Origin: Paenibacillus physcomitrellae
Lineage (GTDB): Bacteria; Bacillota; Bacilli; Paenibacillales; Paenibacillaceae
DNA: 64,000 nt
Assembly (NCBI RefSeq): GCF_002240225.1
Contig: NZ_CP022584.1
Coordinates: 1,736,001 to 1,800,000, forward strand
Reading direction: 5' to 3'
Shown here: positions 35,699 through 44,140 of the stretch, piece by piece
How the letters are laid out: each line of letters opens with the position of its first letter
Position numbering within the stretch: the first letter of the stretch is position 1
The notes under the pieces: model-generated
Told to the model about the DNA's origin: nothing
The model's database searches: none
The model's input: only the letters and a program-made list of their open reading frames with translations
Position numbers and translations under genes: made by a program

Positions 35699-35727
35699 AC
35701 AGCCGCATCAGATGATCGGCTGTCTCG
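35699..35727 (-). terminator. Hairpin of unclear assignment
   Basis: ACAGCCG and CGGCTGT flank an imperfect inner stem; on the minus strand TTCTTTTATTTT follows. It looks like an intrinsic terminator, but no minus-strand gene ends upstream of it, so it may be a leftover of a lost gene. Confidence 0.45.
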
Positions 35728-35818
35728 TTGTGATAACGGGCAGAAGTGCGTAGGATTTTACTTACTTGAACATCTTAGAATTGGGCACCCTATCTGTAAA
35801 CTTGGATGAGGTGTATGT

Positions 35819-36265
35819 ATGAAAAGGACCGTTATTATTTCTTTAACTTTGATATTGATTCTACTATCGCCTATACAAACTAACGCTGAAAAGAGTTACT
35901 ACATACCTCAAGAAGACTCAACAGAGCTGAGGTTACAGGATATGCTTATGAATTTTATAAATCCATATATAAACGATGCTATTCAAGGTTATTATCAACA
36001 TTTATTACGGGAACTACCACTGGTATATCCGTATTTCGTTGATATGATTGAATCTCACAGGGTAAATGGTTTTCGCGGTTTTATCTTATCAATTACGCTC
36101 GATGTGACACCAGTTATTGGTCCACATATTTCAGTTGGTAAAGACAGATTAACGTTTGAGATCTCAGCGGGTCCTAAGGCCAAACTGGTGAATTACACCC
36201 ACTTAAAGACATATGAGCTACCCACGCATTGGCAGGACATCATCAAGAAGCCTAAGAAATATTGA
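35819..36265 (+). CDS. Secreted small protein, DUF3888-like
   Basis: The 148-residue protein has a Sec signal peptide (MKRTVIISLTLILILLSPIQTNA, cleavage likely after residue 23) and a short mature domain with LRLQDMLMNFINPYINDAIQGYY, resembling the DUF3888 family of exported Bacillales proteins. Its function is unknown. GGATGAGGTG lies upstream of the ATG. It is AT-rich and has no evident operon partners. Confidence 0.75.
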   Translation: MKRTVIISLTLILILLSPIQTNAEKSYYIPQEDSTELRLQDMLMNFINPYINDAIQGYYQHLLRELPLVYPYFVDMIESHRVNGFRGFILSITLDVTPVIGPHISVGKDRLTFEISAGPKAKLVNYTHLKTYELPTHWQDIIKKPKKY

Positions 36266-36389
36266 ACTAACGGGCAGGATAGTTGAACAACTTAAGAGCG
36301 AAACGACAAAGTCATATACATTGAAAAGGAACCTTTAAAGGAGCCTTAGATATTGCTCTGGTTGATTTGACTAGCGGCGAATAATACAC

Positions 36390-36418
36390 TTGACTAACCT
36401 CATTATTAAAACTATAGT
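36390..36418 (+). promoter_or_regulatory. Promoter of the ZTP riboswitch transcript
   Basis: TTGACT (36390-36395) and TATAGT (36413-36418) are 17 bases apart. Transcription would begin about seven bases later, just before the riboswitch. Confidence 0.7.
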
Positions 36419-36432
36419 AAAGTAAATATTTG

Positions 36433-36501
36433 GTATGTACGACTGGCGTAAACGTGGAGTATCATGAGGGAGTACATATACATACAGCCGTACGCCTGGG
36501 C
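36433..36501 (+). ncRNA. ZTP (pfl) riboswitch
   Basis: The segment carries the conserved parts of the pfl RNA in order: P1 strand GTATGTAC, then GACTGGCG, GTGGA, GGGAG, the closing P1 strand GTACATATAC, a short linker, and the 3' hallmark CCGTACGCCTGGGCA, which pairs as P3 and forms the ZTP pocket and pseudoknot. ZTP riboswitches sense the folate-stress alarmone ZTP/ZMP and turn on folate and purine genes such as folD, purH and glyA. Here the gene downstream is a ruined folD, which supports the identification. The aptamer itself looks complete. Confidence 0.9.
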
Positions 36502-36535
36502 AGAGGTAAGGGGGTAACCCCCTTACCTCTTTATG
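36502..36535 (+). terminator. Expression-platform terminator of the ZTP riboswitch
   Basis: AGAGGTAAGGGGG and CCCCCTTACCTCT make a perfect 13-pair stem with a three-base loop, followed by TTATGTTT. It starts one or two bases after the riboswitch CTGGGCA, so ZTP binding would compete with its formation. Confidence 0.88.
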
Positions 36536-36571
36536 TTTAGAAGGGACTGATAATATAAAAGAACAGAATCG

Positions 36572-36827
36572 ATTTTAGACGGTAATCGAGTAGCTGACAA
36601 CATCAAAAGGAAGTGTAAAAGGCTAGGAATGCATTCTACCGAATCGCCCTCCCTTCAGACATAACGACGGACAAATTGATATCCCGTATCAAGAAGCTAA
36701 ACAACGATCCCTGCATGCATGGAATATTATTGCGGCACCCGGTCCCGGACCATATAGATGAACGTGCAGCGTTTGATGCTATCAACACTGGGAAGGACGT
36801 AGACGGTATAACTACTATTACAAATCA
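36572..36827 (+). pseudogene. folD: folD remnant (methylene-THF dehydrogenase/cyclohydrolase)
   Basis: The plus strand first reads ILDGNRVADNIKRK (the FolD N-terminus), then joins directly to a GM-like segment with loss of roughly 40 codons, and after a frameshift reads RIALPSDITTDKLISRIKKLNND, PCMHGILLRHPVPDHIDERAA and KDVDG, the substrate-binding and PxxKDVDG-type motifs. No start codon is in frame, and the NADP-binding C-terminal half is absent. It is the former target of the ZTP riboswitch just upstream. Confidence 0.88.
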
Positions 36828-36836
36828 GATACCCGA

Positions 36837-37250
36837 TTGAGCAGACCAACAAAAAACTTGTTGAGTGATGAGTTATTGAATGCATACATTTATCGAGATT
36901 TAGCTCAGCTAGAAGCAACGATACAGGATCAAAAGGATAATAATTGGAAAAATGGAGCTCTTGTTGTCCAGAAGCTGGATGATGCTAAGGATTCAATTAT
37001 ATTGCGTATGGGAATGGAAAGAGATGACGATAAGGAAACGCTCCTTTGGAAATTACACGATTACATGAAAAAGTTCACGGTTGGTGACGGAACTTTAGCT
37101 TTAGATATTAGTTTAAACGATAAGCAACGTGCCGATTACATCTATTTAGGCGAGAAGCTGCGTTCTGGCGGATGGACGTTTAATAAAGGGTTTGATACAA
37201 ACTGGGATACTTTTTCATTAAAATTACAAGCACTTGTAACGGAGTCATAG
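36837..37250 (+). CDS. Hypothetical protein, 137 residues, start uncertain
   Basis: I do not recognise this product. It is soluble and charged (LLNAYIYRDLAQLEATIQDQKDNNWKNGALVVQKL, LALDISLNDKQRADYIYLGEKLRSGGW). The only in-frame start giving the full length is TTG at 36837 with no ribosome-binding site, directly after the folD debris. It may be the 3' part of a longer gene that was joined to folD by a deletion. A 28-codon frame (37266-37352, MDPILANTVAAIRAAQ...) follows; it also lacks a ribosome-binding site. Confidence 0.5.
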   Translation: MSRPTKNLLSDELLNAYIYRDLAQLEATIQDQKDNNWKNGALVVQKLDDAKDSIILRMGMERDDDKETLLWKLHDYMKKFTVGDGTLALDISLNDKQRADYIYLGEKLRSGGWTFNKGFDTNWDTFSLKLQALVTES

Positions 37251-37356
37251 ACTGAATAGACTTATATGGATCCAATCCTAGCAAATACGGTTGCTGCAAT
37301 TAGAGCGGCACAATACAATCGATTACTACAATCACAAACAAATCAAGTCTAAACTA

Positions 37357-37392
37357 AAAGGCAAGAGTCCGGTACAATACCGTACTCTTGCC
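37357..37392 (-). terminator. Terminator of the dehydrogenase gene at 37477
   Basis: GGCAAGAGTCCGGTA/TACCGTACTCTTGCC forms a 15-pair stem with one mismatch and a CAA loop. On the minus strand it is followed by TTTTAGTTTAG. Confidence 0.75.
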
Positions 37393-37476
37393 GTTCAGCT
37401 TGCCTAAATAAAAATGTCACACTTTTTGGGGTCAATTCAGGTCGGCTGCTTTCCTCTTCCTCTTTCATTTCCCATC

Positions 37477-38562
37477 CTACTCGTTCAAATAAACCGCCTT
37501 ACCCGTGCGGGCCGACTCGTAGATGGCCTCCAGAATCTGCGAAACTACATAAGCCTGCTCCGGCGTAACGACCGGATCGCGGTCCTGCTCAATCGAATCG
37601 ATCCAGTCTTTCATTTCCAGATCGGTCCGGTTCATTTGAATGCCGTCGTAGAAGGCTACGCCGCCGGAACCCAGTTCGACTTCCTTGGCGAACAGGTTGC
37701 CATGGTCTTCGCCGTTGATCCGCAGCCCCTGCTTCATGTCGGCCCCGCCTTCGGTTCCGCTCAGCGAACATTTCGCTTCATCAATGTCCAGCGTGTTCAA
37801 TGCCCAGCTCGCTTCCAGATTGATAGTAGCGCCGTTCTCCATGATGATCATGCCGAACGCCGAATCCTCTACCGTAAACTTCTTCGGATCCCAAGGCCCC
37901 CAAGCGTTGGCCGCATTTTCGCGCTGGGACAGCTCATGATATTTAGTACCAAGCACAACTTTCGGACGGTAGTTGTTCATCATCCAAAGCGTCAAATCCA
38001 AAGCGTGTGTACCGATATCGATCAGCGGGCCTCCGCCTTGCTTCTCTTCGTCGAGGAACACGCCCCAGGTTGGCACCGCTCTGCGCCGGATGGCATGCGC
38101 TCTGGCGTAATAAATATGGCCGAGCTCCCCGGCGTCGCAGGCTTTCTTCAAGTGCTGGCTGTCCGGACGGAACCGGTTGTCGTAGCCGATGGTCAGCTTT
38201 TTGCCGGTGCTTTTCGCAGCTTCCACCATCTTCTTCGCATCCGCAGCGCTTTTGGCCATCGGTTTCTCGCACATCACGTGGTTGCCCGCCTCCAGCGCGG
38301 CAATCGAAATTTCCGCGTGGGAATCGTTAGGCGTCAGCACATGTACGATGTCCAATCCGCCGTCCTGCAGCAGCTCTTTATAATCCGTATAAACCTTCGC
38401 GCCTTCAGCACCGTATTTCTCGGCCGCTTGTTCGGCCCGCTCCGGAATAATGTCGCAGAAGGCGACAAGCTGAATGTTTTCCATTTTCCCCAGGCTTGGC
38501 AGGTGTTTGCCGTTTGCAATGCCTCCGCAGCCGATAATACCTACACGGTATGTTTTACCCAT
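37477..38562 (-). CDS. Gfo/Idh/MocA-family oxidoreductase
   Basis: The 361-residue NAD(P)-dependent dehydrogenase has an N-terminal Rossmann motif GIIGCGGIANGKH (residues 8-20), the family motif CEKPMAKSAADA and the C-terminal alpha/beta domain with GGGPLIDIGTHALDLTLWMM (catalytic D and H region). Substrates in this family are sugars, cyclitols or their derivatives. It is six bases downstream of an AraC-type regulator gene and forms an operon with it and the second oxidoreductase. The terminator at 37357-37392 follows. Confidence 0.92.
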   Translation of the reverse strand: MGKTYRVGIIGCGGIANGKHLPSLGKMENIQLVAFCDIIPERAEQAAEKYGAEGAKVYTDYKELLQDGGLDIVHVLTPNDSHAEISIAALEAGNHVMCEKPMAKSAADAKKMVEAAKSTGKKLTIGYDNRFRPDSQHLKKACDAGELGHIYYARAHAIRRRAVPTWGVFLDEEKQGGGPLIDIGTHALDLTLWMMNNYRPKVVLGTKYHELSQRENAANAWGPWDPKKFTVEDSAFGMIIMENGATINLEASWALNTLDIDEAKCSLSGTEGGADMKQGLRINGEDHGNLFAKEVELGSGGVAFYDGIQMNRTDLEMKDWIDSIEQDRDPVVTPEQAYVVSQILEAIYESARTGKAVYLNE

Positions 38563-38568
38563 CTTCGA

Positions 38569-39510
38569 TCATCCTCGCTTCTCTTGTAAGGTTCTGCGGT
38601 AAGCCGCAGGAGTCATGCCGATTCTCTTCCGAAACACATTATGCAAATAGGTCACATGGTTAAAACCTTCCGACTGGGCGATCTGCTCCACCGTCAGAGC
38701 TCCGTCTTCGAGCTTGCGGCAGACCGCCTTGAGCCGGATATTTTCCAGCGCTTTGCTGAACGTTTTGTCCGGGCAGGCCTGGTTAAAAATCCGCTGCAGC
38801 TGCCGCGAGCTGATGTTCAGCCTTTCCGCCACGTTCTCCAGCGTGATCGGCGAAGCATGGTTCGCTTCCATAAACTGAATAGCGTATTGATAGCGGTAGG
38901 TGAGCATGTCGCGTCTAGGCGCCTCCGATTCCGTCTGAATCCCTTCCGGTACATAAGCCCTGACGGTCTTGAGCAGGATGCCGATCACCAGATGTTTGAT
39001 GGAGGTGTAATAACCCGGCAGCTTGCCGTCACATAACGCATAAGCTTCCAGGAAACAATCCATTGCTTTGTGCGTATCGATAGTTGGAGCAAGCGGCAGG
39101 CTCCTGAGCTTCTCCACGCATTCCTGAGCTTCCGCAATTTCCCAAGGGTCCACGCCGGCCCGGCGTTTCTCCGCAATATCGACATGCAGGCAGAATTCGT
39201 CCATCGCTTCCGCCGCGTCCGCTTCCTGGTGATGCATGACGCCCGGGGGCGTAAGATAAAGCATTTCCTCCGACAGCGCGTGCTCCTGCCCATCCTCTCC
39301 GTCCCCGAAGATCACTTTGCCTTTCCCGGACGGAATGAAATGAAATTCAAATTCGGCATGATTATGGAACCCCACAACCCGGCCTGCCGGAAAAGAAGTC
39401 AGGTGGAAACGGAGCACCCGCAGCTCGTAATGTCCCCACGGGATGGTGATGTCGAGACGCTCCAGCAGTTCCCGCTTGTCAAACCACGGTTGTAAGGTTT
39501 TAGGGTCCAT
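38569..39510 (-). CDS. AraC-family transcriptional regulator with cupin-type sensor domain
   Basis: The 313-residue regulator has an N-terminal cupin region (GFHNHAEFEFHFIPSGKGKVIFGDG..., MLYLTPPGVMHHQEAD) and C-terminal paired helix-turn-helix motifs (ITLENVAERLNISSRQLQRIFNQA..., LTVEQIAQSEGFNHVTYLHNVFRKRIGMTPAAYRR). AGGAGG precedes the ATG. It lies between two Gfo/Idh/MocA genes and most likely controls them in response to a sugar-like ligand. Confidence 0.92.
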   Translation of the reverse strand: MDPKTLQPWFDKRELLERLDITIPWGHYELRVLRFHLTSFPAGRVVGFHNHAEFEFHFIPSGKGKVIFGDGEDGQEHALSEEMLYLTPPGVMHHQEADAAEAMDEFCLHVDIAEKRRAGVDPWEIAEAQECVEKLRSLPLAPTIDTHKAMDCFLEAYALCDGKLPGYYTSIKHLVIGILLKTVRAYVPEGIQTESEAPRRDMLTYRYQYAIQFMEANHASPITLENVAERLNISSRQLQRIFNQACPDKTFSKALENIRLKAVCRKLEDGALTVEQIAQSEGFNHVTYLHNVFRKRIGMTPAAYRRTLQEKRG

Positions 39511-39545
39511 GACGAAATTCCTCCTGATTCAAAAAAGTGCATCGG

Positions 39546-40565
39546 TCAGCCTTTTAGTTCTTCCAGTGTGACGATCCGTTTCTCTGCCGCCGAAAGGTTG
39601 GCCGCTTCCATCAGCGAAGTCAGCTGGGCGGCCGCCGCGATATTTTCCGAAGCTGCCGTGTCTTTCTGAATATGGGCCACCCACTGGTCAAAGGCGCTTT
39701 CCCGGTTAGGCTTAAGTGGCAGCTCTACCCAGCTTTCCTTCGCCTTCGGATCTACGCCTTCCACTTCCCTGCTCGTCTTGAGCAGCAGCTTCGGTTCCGG
39801 CGTTCCATACAGCAGCGTGCCTTCGGTGCCGTGAATCTCGATCGTAAACGGAGAATGGTTATTGACGAATCCCGCTTCGACGACGCCGATCGCTCCGGAA
39901 GCCGTGTAGAGGGTCGCTACTGCGTTGTCCTCTACGTCCTTGCCTGTAACATAGCCAAAATTCGCGCTGACGCCCGTAATCGGCTGCCCCAGGAACAAGT
40001 TCGTCAGATACATCGGGTGACAGCCCAAATCGATAAGCGCACCGCCTTGGGTCTGCTCCAAATTGTAAAAATGCTCCGGAAGCCATCCGGCCGTTGCCCC
40101 GTTGTGCGACAAACGCACTCTGACGTATGTAATCTGTCCAATCGGGTTGCGACTCAAAATATCCTGAATGGCTAACGTATAACCATCGTTCAAGCGGGGC
40201 AATGAAACCGTAAATTTAATCTTCTGGTTTTCCGCTTCCCGCAAAATTTCGTTCAATTCTTTAGTTGTAGCGGCAATCACTTTCTCCGTAAAAATATGTT
40301 TGCCCGCCTTCGCAGCGGCCACCATAACCTCGCGGTGCCGGTTGGTCGGGGTAACGACAATCACGCCATCGATATCTTCCCGGCCCAGCAGCTCATCAAG
40401 GGAGGCAATGAAAGGAACGCCCAGCCGCCCGGCCGCCTCTTGTCCCCGCTCGGGAAGTTCATCCCATACCGCGGCAATCTCTACATCCGGATGCGCCTGT
40501 GCCTGTTTCGTATAGTCCCAGGCGTGTACATGCCAATAGCTGATGATTCCGACTCTGACGCTCAT
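39546..40565 (-). CDS. Gfo/Idh/MocA-family oxidoreductase
   Basis: The 339-residue protein has the fold of the family but a weaker dinucleotide motif (GIISYWHVHAWDYTKQAQAHPDV) and FTEKVIAAT in place of the usual EKP motif, so the conserved proline is replaced. The C-terminal domain has GGALIDLGCHPMYLTNLFLG. It may act on a sugar or inositol derivative together with the second dehydrogenase downstream. The upstream 280 bases carry the minus-strand promoter region and a weak AAGCGCTT cre-like core (about 40623). Confidence 0.88.
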   Translation of the reverse strand: MSVRVGIISYWHVHAWDYTKQAQAHPDVEIAAVWDELPERGQEAAGRLGVPFIASLDELLGREDIDGVIVVTPTNRHREVMVAAAKAGKHIFTEKVIAATTKELNEILREAENQKIKFTVSLPRLNDGYTLAIQDILSRNPIGQITYVRVRLSHNGATAGWLPEHFYNLEQTQGGALIDLGCHPMYLTNLFLGQPITGVSANFGYVTGKDVEDNAVATLYTASGAIGVVEAGFVNNHSPFTIEIHGTEGTLLYGTPEPKLLLKTSREVEGVDPKAKESWVELPLKPNRESAFDQWVAHIQKDTAASENIAAAAQLTSLMEAANLSAAEKRIVTLEELKG

Positions 40566-40770
40566 TCGCTTTACCTCCGATATATATTATTCTGACAGCC
40601 ACCTTTAAAATAGCACAAAGTTAAGCGCTTTTATATTAGAAAAATGCGACAACCGACTTATAATATTACGACATCGAAAATCAGTAAAAAATCACGCCGC
40701 TTGTCACATTATGAAACCTTTTTCGCGCTGGTTGAGGCCATTTCCATCGGGCGAACGATTCAGATGACAA

Positions 40771-40798
40771 ACAGCCGCCCCCTTTCGGGAGCGACTGC
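40771..40798 (-). terminator. Probable terminator of the two-component/ABC operon
   Basis: An imperfect GC-rich hairpin (CAG.CGC.CCC and GGG.GCG.CTG arms around TTTC) lies about 50 bases past the ATPase stop; on the minus strand TGTTTGTC follows. Confidence 0.5.
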
Positions 40799-40845
40799 AC
40801 CATCATCTTCCAGTCAAAACCCAAGAACCTAAGAACGGCGTTCGC

Positions 40846-41517
40846 CTAGACCAGCTTCCCGTCCTTCAAATGCAGCACCCGGTCGCAGTAATGGAGCATC
40901 CGCTCGTCATGGGTAACCATGACGGCCGCCTTGCGCTGCGCCTTCACCTCATCGGCGATCATACGCACGACCGTATCGCCGCGTGCGGCATCCAGGCTGG
41001 CCGTCGGCTCATCCGCCAGCAGGATCGAAGGCTGATTCATCCAGGCGCGGGCAATCGCGGCCCGCTGCTTCTCACCGCCGGACAGCTTCTCCGGGTAAAA
41101 CCCGGCGCGATGCCGAAGTCCAAGCCGCTCCAGCAGCTCATCCGCGCGGCGCCGGGCTTCACGTTTGTCCATGCCGGCCAGCCTGGCGACGAACTGCAGC
41201 TGCTCCTCCACCTTCAAATAAGGCACCAGGTTGGCGCTTTGGAACATAAACCCGATTTCCCGCAGGCGGAGATCGGACAATTCCCGTCCGTTCAAGCCTG
41301 CAAGCGTTCTTCCGTTGATCGTAACTTCGCCCGAGGTCGGGGTCAGCAGGGCCCCGGCGATGGACAGGAAGGTGCTTTTCCCCGAGCCGGAGGGCCCAAG
41401 CACCGCCACAAATTCCCCTTCTTTTACTTCAAAAGACAGTTCGTCCAAAATCGTAATCGTGGAATCGCCGTCGCCAAAGGTCCGGGTTACCCGGTTCAGC
41501 TTCAACATCGTTGTCAT
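40846..41517 (-). CDS. ABC transporter ATP-binding protein, MacB/LolD type
   Basis: The 223-residue ATPase has Walker A GPSGSGKST (residues 40-48), a Q-loop FMFQSANLVPYL, signature LSGGEKQR and Walker B ILLADEPTASLD. It powers the FtsX-type permease encoded just upstream; the stop of that gene and this start overlap as TAATG. Together with the response regulator and kinase genes further upstream it forms a four-gene operon. Confidence 0.93.
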   Translation of the reverse strand: MTTMLKLNRVTRTFGDGDSTITILDELSFEVKEGEFVAVLGPSGSGKSTFLSIAGALLTPTSGEVTINGRTLAGLNGRELSDLRLREIGFMFQSANLVPYLKVEEQLQFVARLAGMDKREARRRADELLERLGLRHRAGFYPEKLSGGEKQRAAIARAWMNQPSILLADEPTASLDAARGDTVVRMIADEVKAQRKAAVMVTHDERMLHYCDRVLHLKDGKLV

Positions 41518-42605
41518 TAGGCAACCCTCCCGATCGCATCGAGCGCATCAATTTTGGCGACCCTGAGCGCCGATACTAAAGCTCCGGCCGCAGAGACAAC
41601 AATTATAAGCAGCGCAGTTCCCGCCATTACGCCCGCTTCAAGCATAAACGGCATGCCCGAAGGCAGCGCGAGCGCCATCCCCCAGGTCAAGACGAGGCCA
41701 ACCGCCACGCTGACCACAGACAGCAGCACCATCTGCAGCAGAACGCTGCCTGCCAGGTAGCCGGTTTTTACGCCGATTGCTTTCAGCACGCCGAATTGGC
41801 TTGTTTTCTGAAGGGTCATGACATAAGCGAACACCGTTAATACAAAAGCGGCGATCACAAACAAAAAGGCAATCATCATCGTTAAGGACGCCTGTTCAGC
41901 CGAATAACCCGGAATGGCGGAGATGGCCTCTTTTTTCGTGATCAGGTCCACGTCTTTCAGCGTCGCGGCAGCGGCATCCGCCGTTCCTCGGTTGCCCTGG
42001 ACAGCAATGGCATTATAAACCGCTGCCCCGCCGCTTAGCTTGCCCCAATCCGCCAAGTTCATATAGACGACCGGAGCATGGCTGTAGGAGGCGTCGTCCG
42101 TGAACCCGCCCACCTTCCAGGATAAACCGCTGCTTTGATCCTTGATCAGGCTGCCCAGCTTGACGCCAGCCTCCTTGAGCCCGCTGTCCGCCAGCACTTC
42201 TCCTTCGCCTGCCGCGCGGAGCGGCGTCCCTTCCGCAGCCTCTGGCGCCAGCAGACCGTCCGGATCGATTCCGAATACGGCAATATCCGTCTTTAACACG
42301 CCCCCGTCAACCGTGATCGTTCCCATGCGGACGCCCAGCGAAGCGGCATGCTCCTGTCCAATCGCCGCCTGGGCCTGCTGAATCGAAGATGAATCCAGCT
42401 GCGAACGGCTGAAGCGGTTATCCGAATTCTGCTGAAGCAAAAAATAGCGGGCCGGCATATTTTCCACGGAAGAAGCGTTGGCGTAAGCCAGCCCCCGGGC
42501 CAAACCCGTCACAAATAAAACTAAAAAGGTGACCAGCAGCATTATAACCAGCAGCAGCACATAACGCGCCTTGGCATGCCGGATTTCCCTGATCGATAAA
42601 AACAT
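41517..42605 (-). CDS. ABC transporter permease, MacB/FtsX type
   Basis: The 362-residue membrane protein has one N-terminal helix, a large extracytoplasmic domain (about 45-235) and three C-terminal helices (about 235-355), the layout of DevC/MacB-like permeases. Such pairs move lipids, peptides or lipoproteins out of, rather than into, the cell. The local kinase probably controls it in response to envelope stress or an antimicrobial; this is inferred from gene order. Confidence 0.9.
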   Translation of the reverse strand: MFLSIREIRHAKARYVLLLVIMLLVTFLVLFVTGLARGLAYANASSVENMPARYFLLQQNSDNRFSRSQLDSSSIQQAQAAIGQEHAASLGVRMGTITVDGGVLKTDIAVFGIDPDGLLAPEAAEGTPLRAAGEGEVLADSGLKEAGVKLGSLIKDQSSGLSWKVGGFTDDASYSHAPVVYMNLADWGKLSGGAAVYNAIAVQGNRGTADAAAATLKDVDLITKKEAISAIPGYSAEQASLTMMIAFLFVIAAFVLTVFAYVMTLQKTSQFGVLKAIGVKTGYLAGSVLLQMVLLSVVSVAVGLVLTWGMALALPSGMPFMLEAGVMAGTALLIIVVSAAGALVSALRVAKIDALDAIGRVA

Positions 42606-42681
42606 ATCGGTTTCACTCCCTAACTGGTATATCTAATTTACGAGCCCAGTATAGGGAGCCTGTATGAACGGAATATGAATT

Positions 42682-44103
42682 TCAGTTTACAAATGCGGGG
42701 AGCGTTACCGTAAAGGTGCTGCCTTCCCCAACGGTGCTCTCCACTTCGATCGTGCCTTTATGCAGGGTGATGATTTTACGGACGATGGAAAGCCCCAAAC
42801 CGGTTCCGCTCGACGTACGTTCCCTTGATTTATCCGTTTTATAAAAACGGTCGAATACCAGCGGCAGCTCCTCGGCTGCGATGCCTTCCCCGGAATCCGT
42901 TACCGCGACCTTGCACCATTCGCCTTCTTTCCAGGCCCGAACTTTGATCGTCCCGCCGCTCGGCGTAAACTTCACCGCATTTGCCAGCAGGTTCATCCAG
43001 ACCTGGTACAGCAGTCCGCCGTTTCCGGCAGCCGTCAGCTCCGGCATGTTAAGCAGCAGTGCGATCTCCTTCTCAGCCAGCGGATATTCCAGCACCTGGG
43101 CGGCCTGTCTCAGCTGCTCCCACAAAAGGACCGGCTCCGCCGCGAAACCTTCCGCCTGTTGGTCATCCAGCATGGACAGGGTCAGCAGTTGTTTGCTCAG
43201 GGAGGATAACCGCCGGGTTTCCTGCTCGATGATGCTTAAATAATGCTCCTGTTCCTCCGGCGAGGACCCCTGCTTCCTTAGGGCTGCCGCAAATCCCTGA
43301 ATGGAAGCCAGCGGAGACTGGATTTCATGCGAAACATTGGACACGAATTCTTTGCGCGACTGGTCGGACCGCTGGATTTCCCGGCTCATTCTTTCAAATT
43401 GGGCGGCGAGCTGCCCGATTTCATCACGGCGTCTGGTGTGCAGCTTGATATCGTACCGTCCGCTGGCGATCGCTTTGGTCGCTTCCGTCAGCCTGGTGAC
43501 CGGACGAACGACATGCCCCGTCGCGATTAGAAACAGCAAAATGCTGAACAGGACCGTAAACAGGAGGATCATCGCAAAAAAGCTCCGCAGCTCGCCGAAC
43601 TGGGCTTCCGTATCAGGCCGCATAAACAGCGCATAATTTCGTCCGGCGATCGTAACCCCGGTGCCTACCGTATTGCTGAGCCTGTTCTCAAAGAACCCGG
43701 TAATCAGCGGTCCGCCGGGAAAATCGGCCACCCCGTGATAGGCCTGTCCGGCCAAAACCGACTTCACCTGCCGTTCCTTGAGATCGGTGACCCGGAATTC
43801 CCCCCCGTAGTAACTGTCCTCTCCGGCCCCGTCCGTCAAATACAGCTCGTATCCCAGCGCTCCCACGCTCTGCAGATATTTGTCCGCGGCAGACGTGATG
43901 TCCGGCTCCGGCGTATCTGCCGTGCCCGCAGCCTCCTGTTCCAGAAACGACCGGACCTGGTCCAGCATGCGGGAAAGCTTGGCGTCGTTGAAAGGCTTCA
44001 GTTTGGCATGATAATAAATGTTGGATACCATAAATCCGAACAGGCTGCTGACGATAATGGTAGACAACGTGACCATACAGATGCGTAGGTATAAAGATTT
44101 CAT
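42682..44103 (-). CDS. Membrane sensor histidine kinase (HAMP, HisKA, HATPase)
   Basis: The 473-residue kinase has two membrane helices (about 8-30 and 170-195) around an extracytoplasmic sensor, a HAMP domain (VVRPVTRLTEATKAIASGRYDIK), phosphoacceptor His259 in SNVSHEIQSPLASI, and N, G1, F and G2 ATP-binding boxes (NLLANAVKFTPSGG, DSGEGI, FDRFYK, GTGLGLSIV). The ATG at 44103 has GGAG upstream; 28 more upstream codons overlap the response regulator in another frame and are not supported. It pairs with the OmpR-type regulator 37 bases upstream. Confidence 0.93.
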   Translation of the reverse strand: MKSLYLRICMVTLSTIIVSSLFGFMVSNIYYHAKLKPFNDAKLSRMLDQVRSFLEQEAAGTADTPEPDITSAADKYLQSVGALGYELYLTDGAGEDSYYGGEFRVTDLKERQVKSVLAGQAYHGVADFPGGPLITGFFENRLSNTVGTGVTIAGRNYALFMRPDTEAQFGELRSFFAMILLFTVLFSILLFLIATGHVVRPVTRLTEATKAIASGRYDIKLHTRRRDEIGQLAAQFERMSREIQRSDQSRKEFVSNVSHEIQSPLASIQGFAAALRKQGSSPEEQEHYLSIIEQETRRLSSLSKQLLTLSMLDDQQAEGFAAEPVLLWEQLRQAAQVLEYPLAEKEIALLLNMPELTAAGNGGLLYQVWMNLLANAVKFTPSGGTIKVRAWKEGEWCKVAVTDSGEGIAAEELPLVFDRFYKTDKSRERTSSGTGLGLSIVRKIITLHKGTIEVESTVGEGSTFTVTLPAFVN

Positions 44104-44140
44104 TGGCCTGCAGCTCCAATCTTTAGACTGCGGGGCAGCC

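Noticed and set aside
37266..37352. 28-codon frame MDPILANTVAAIRAAQ
   Set aside because: It lacks a ribosome-binding site. It is noted with the 137-residue gene but not listed as a gene.
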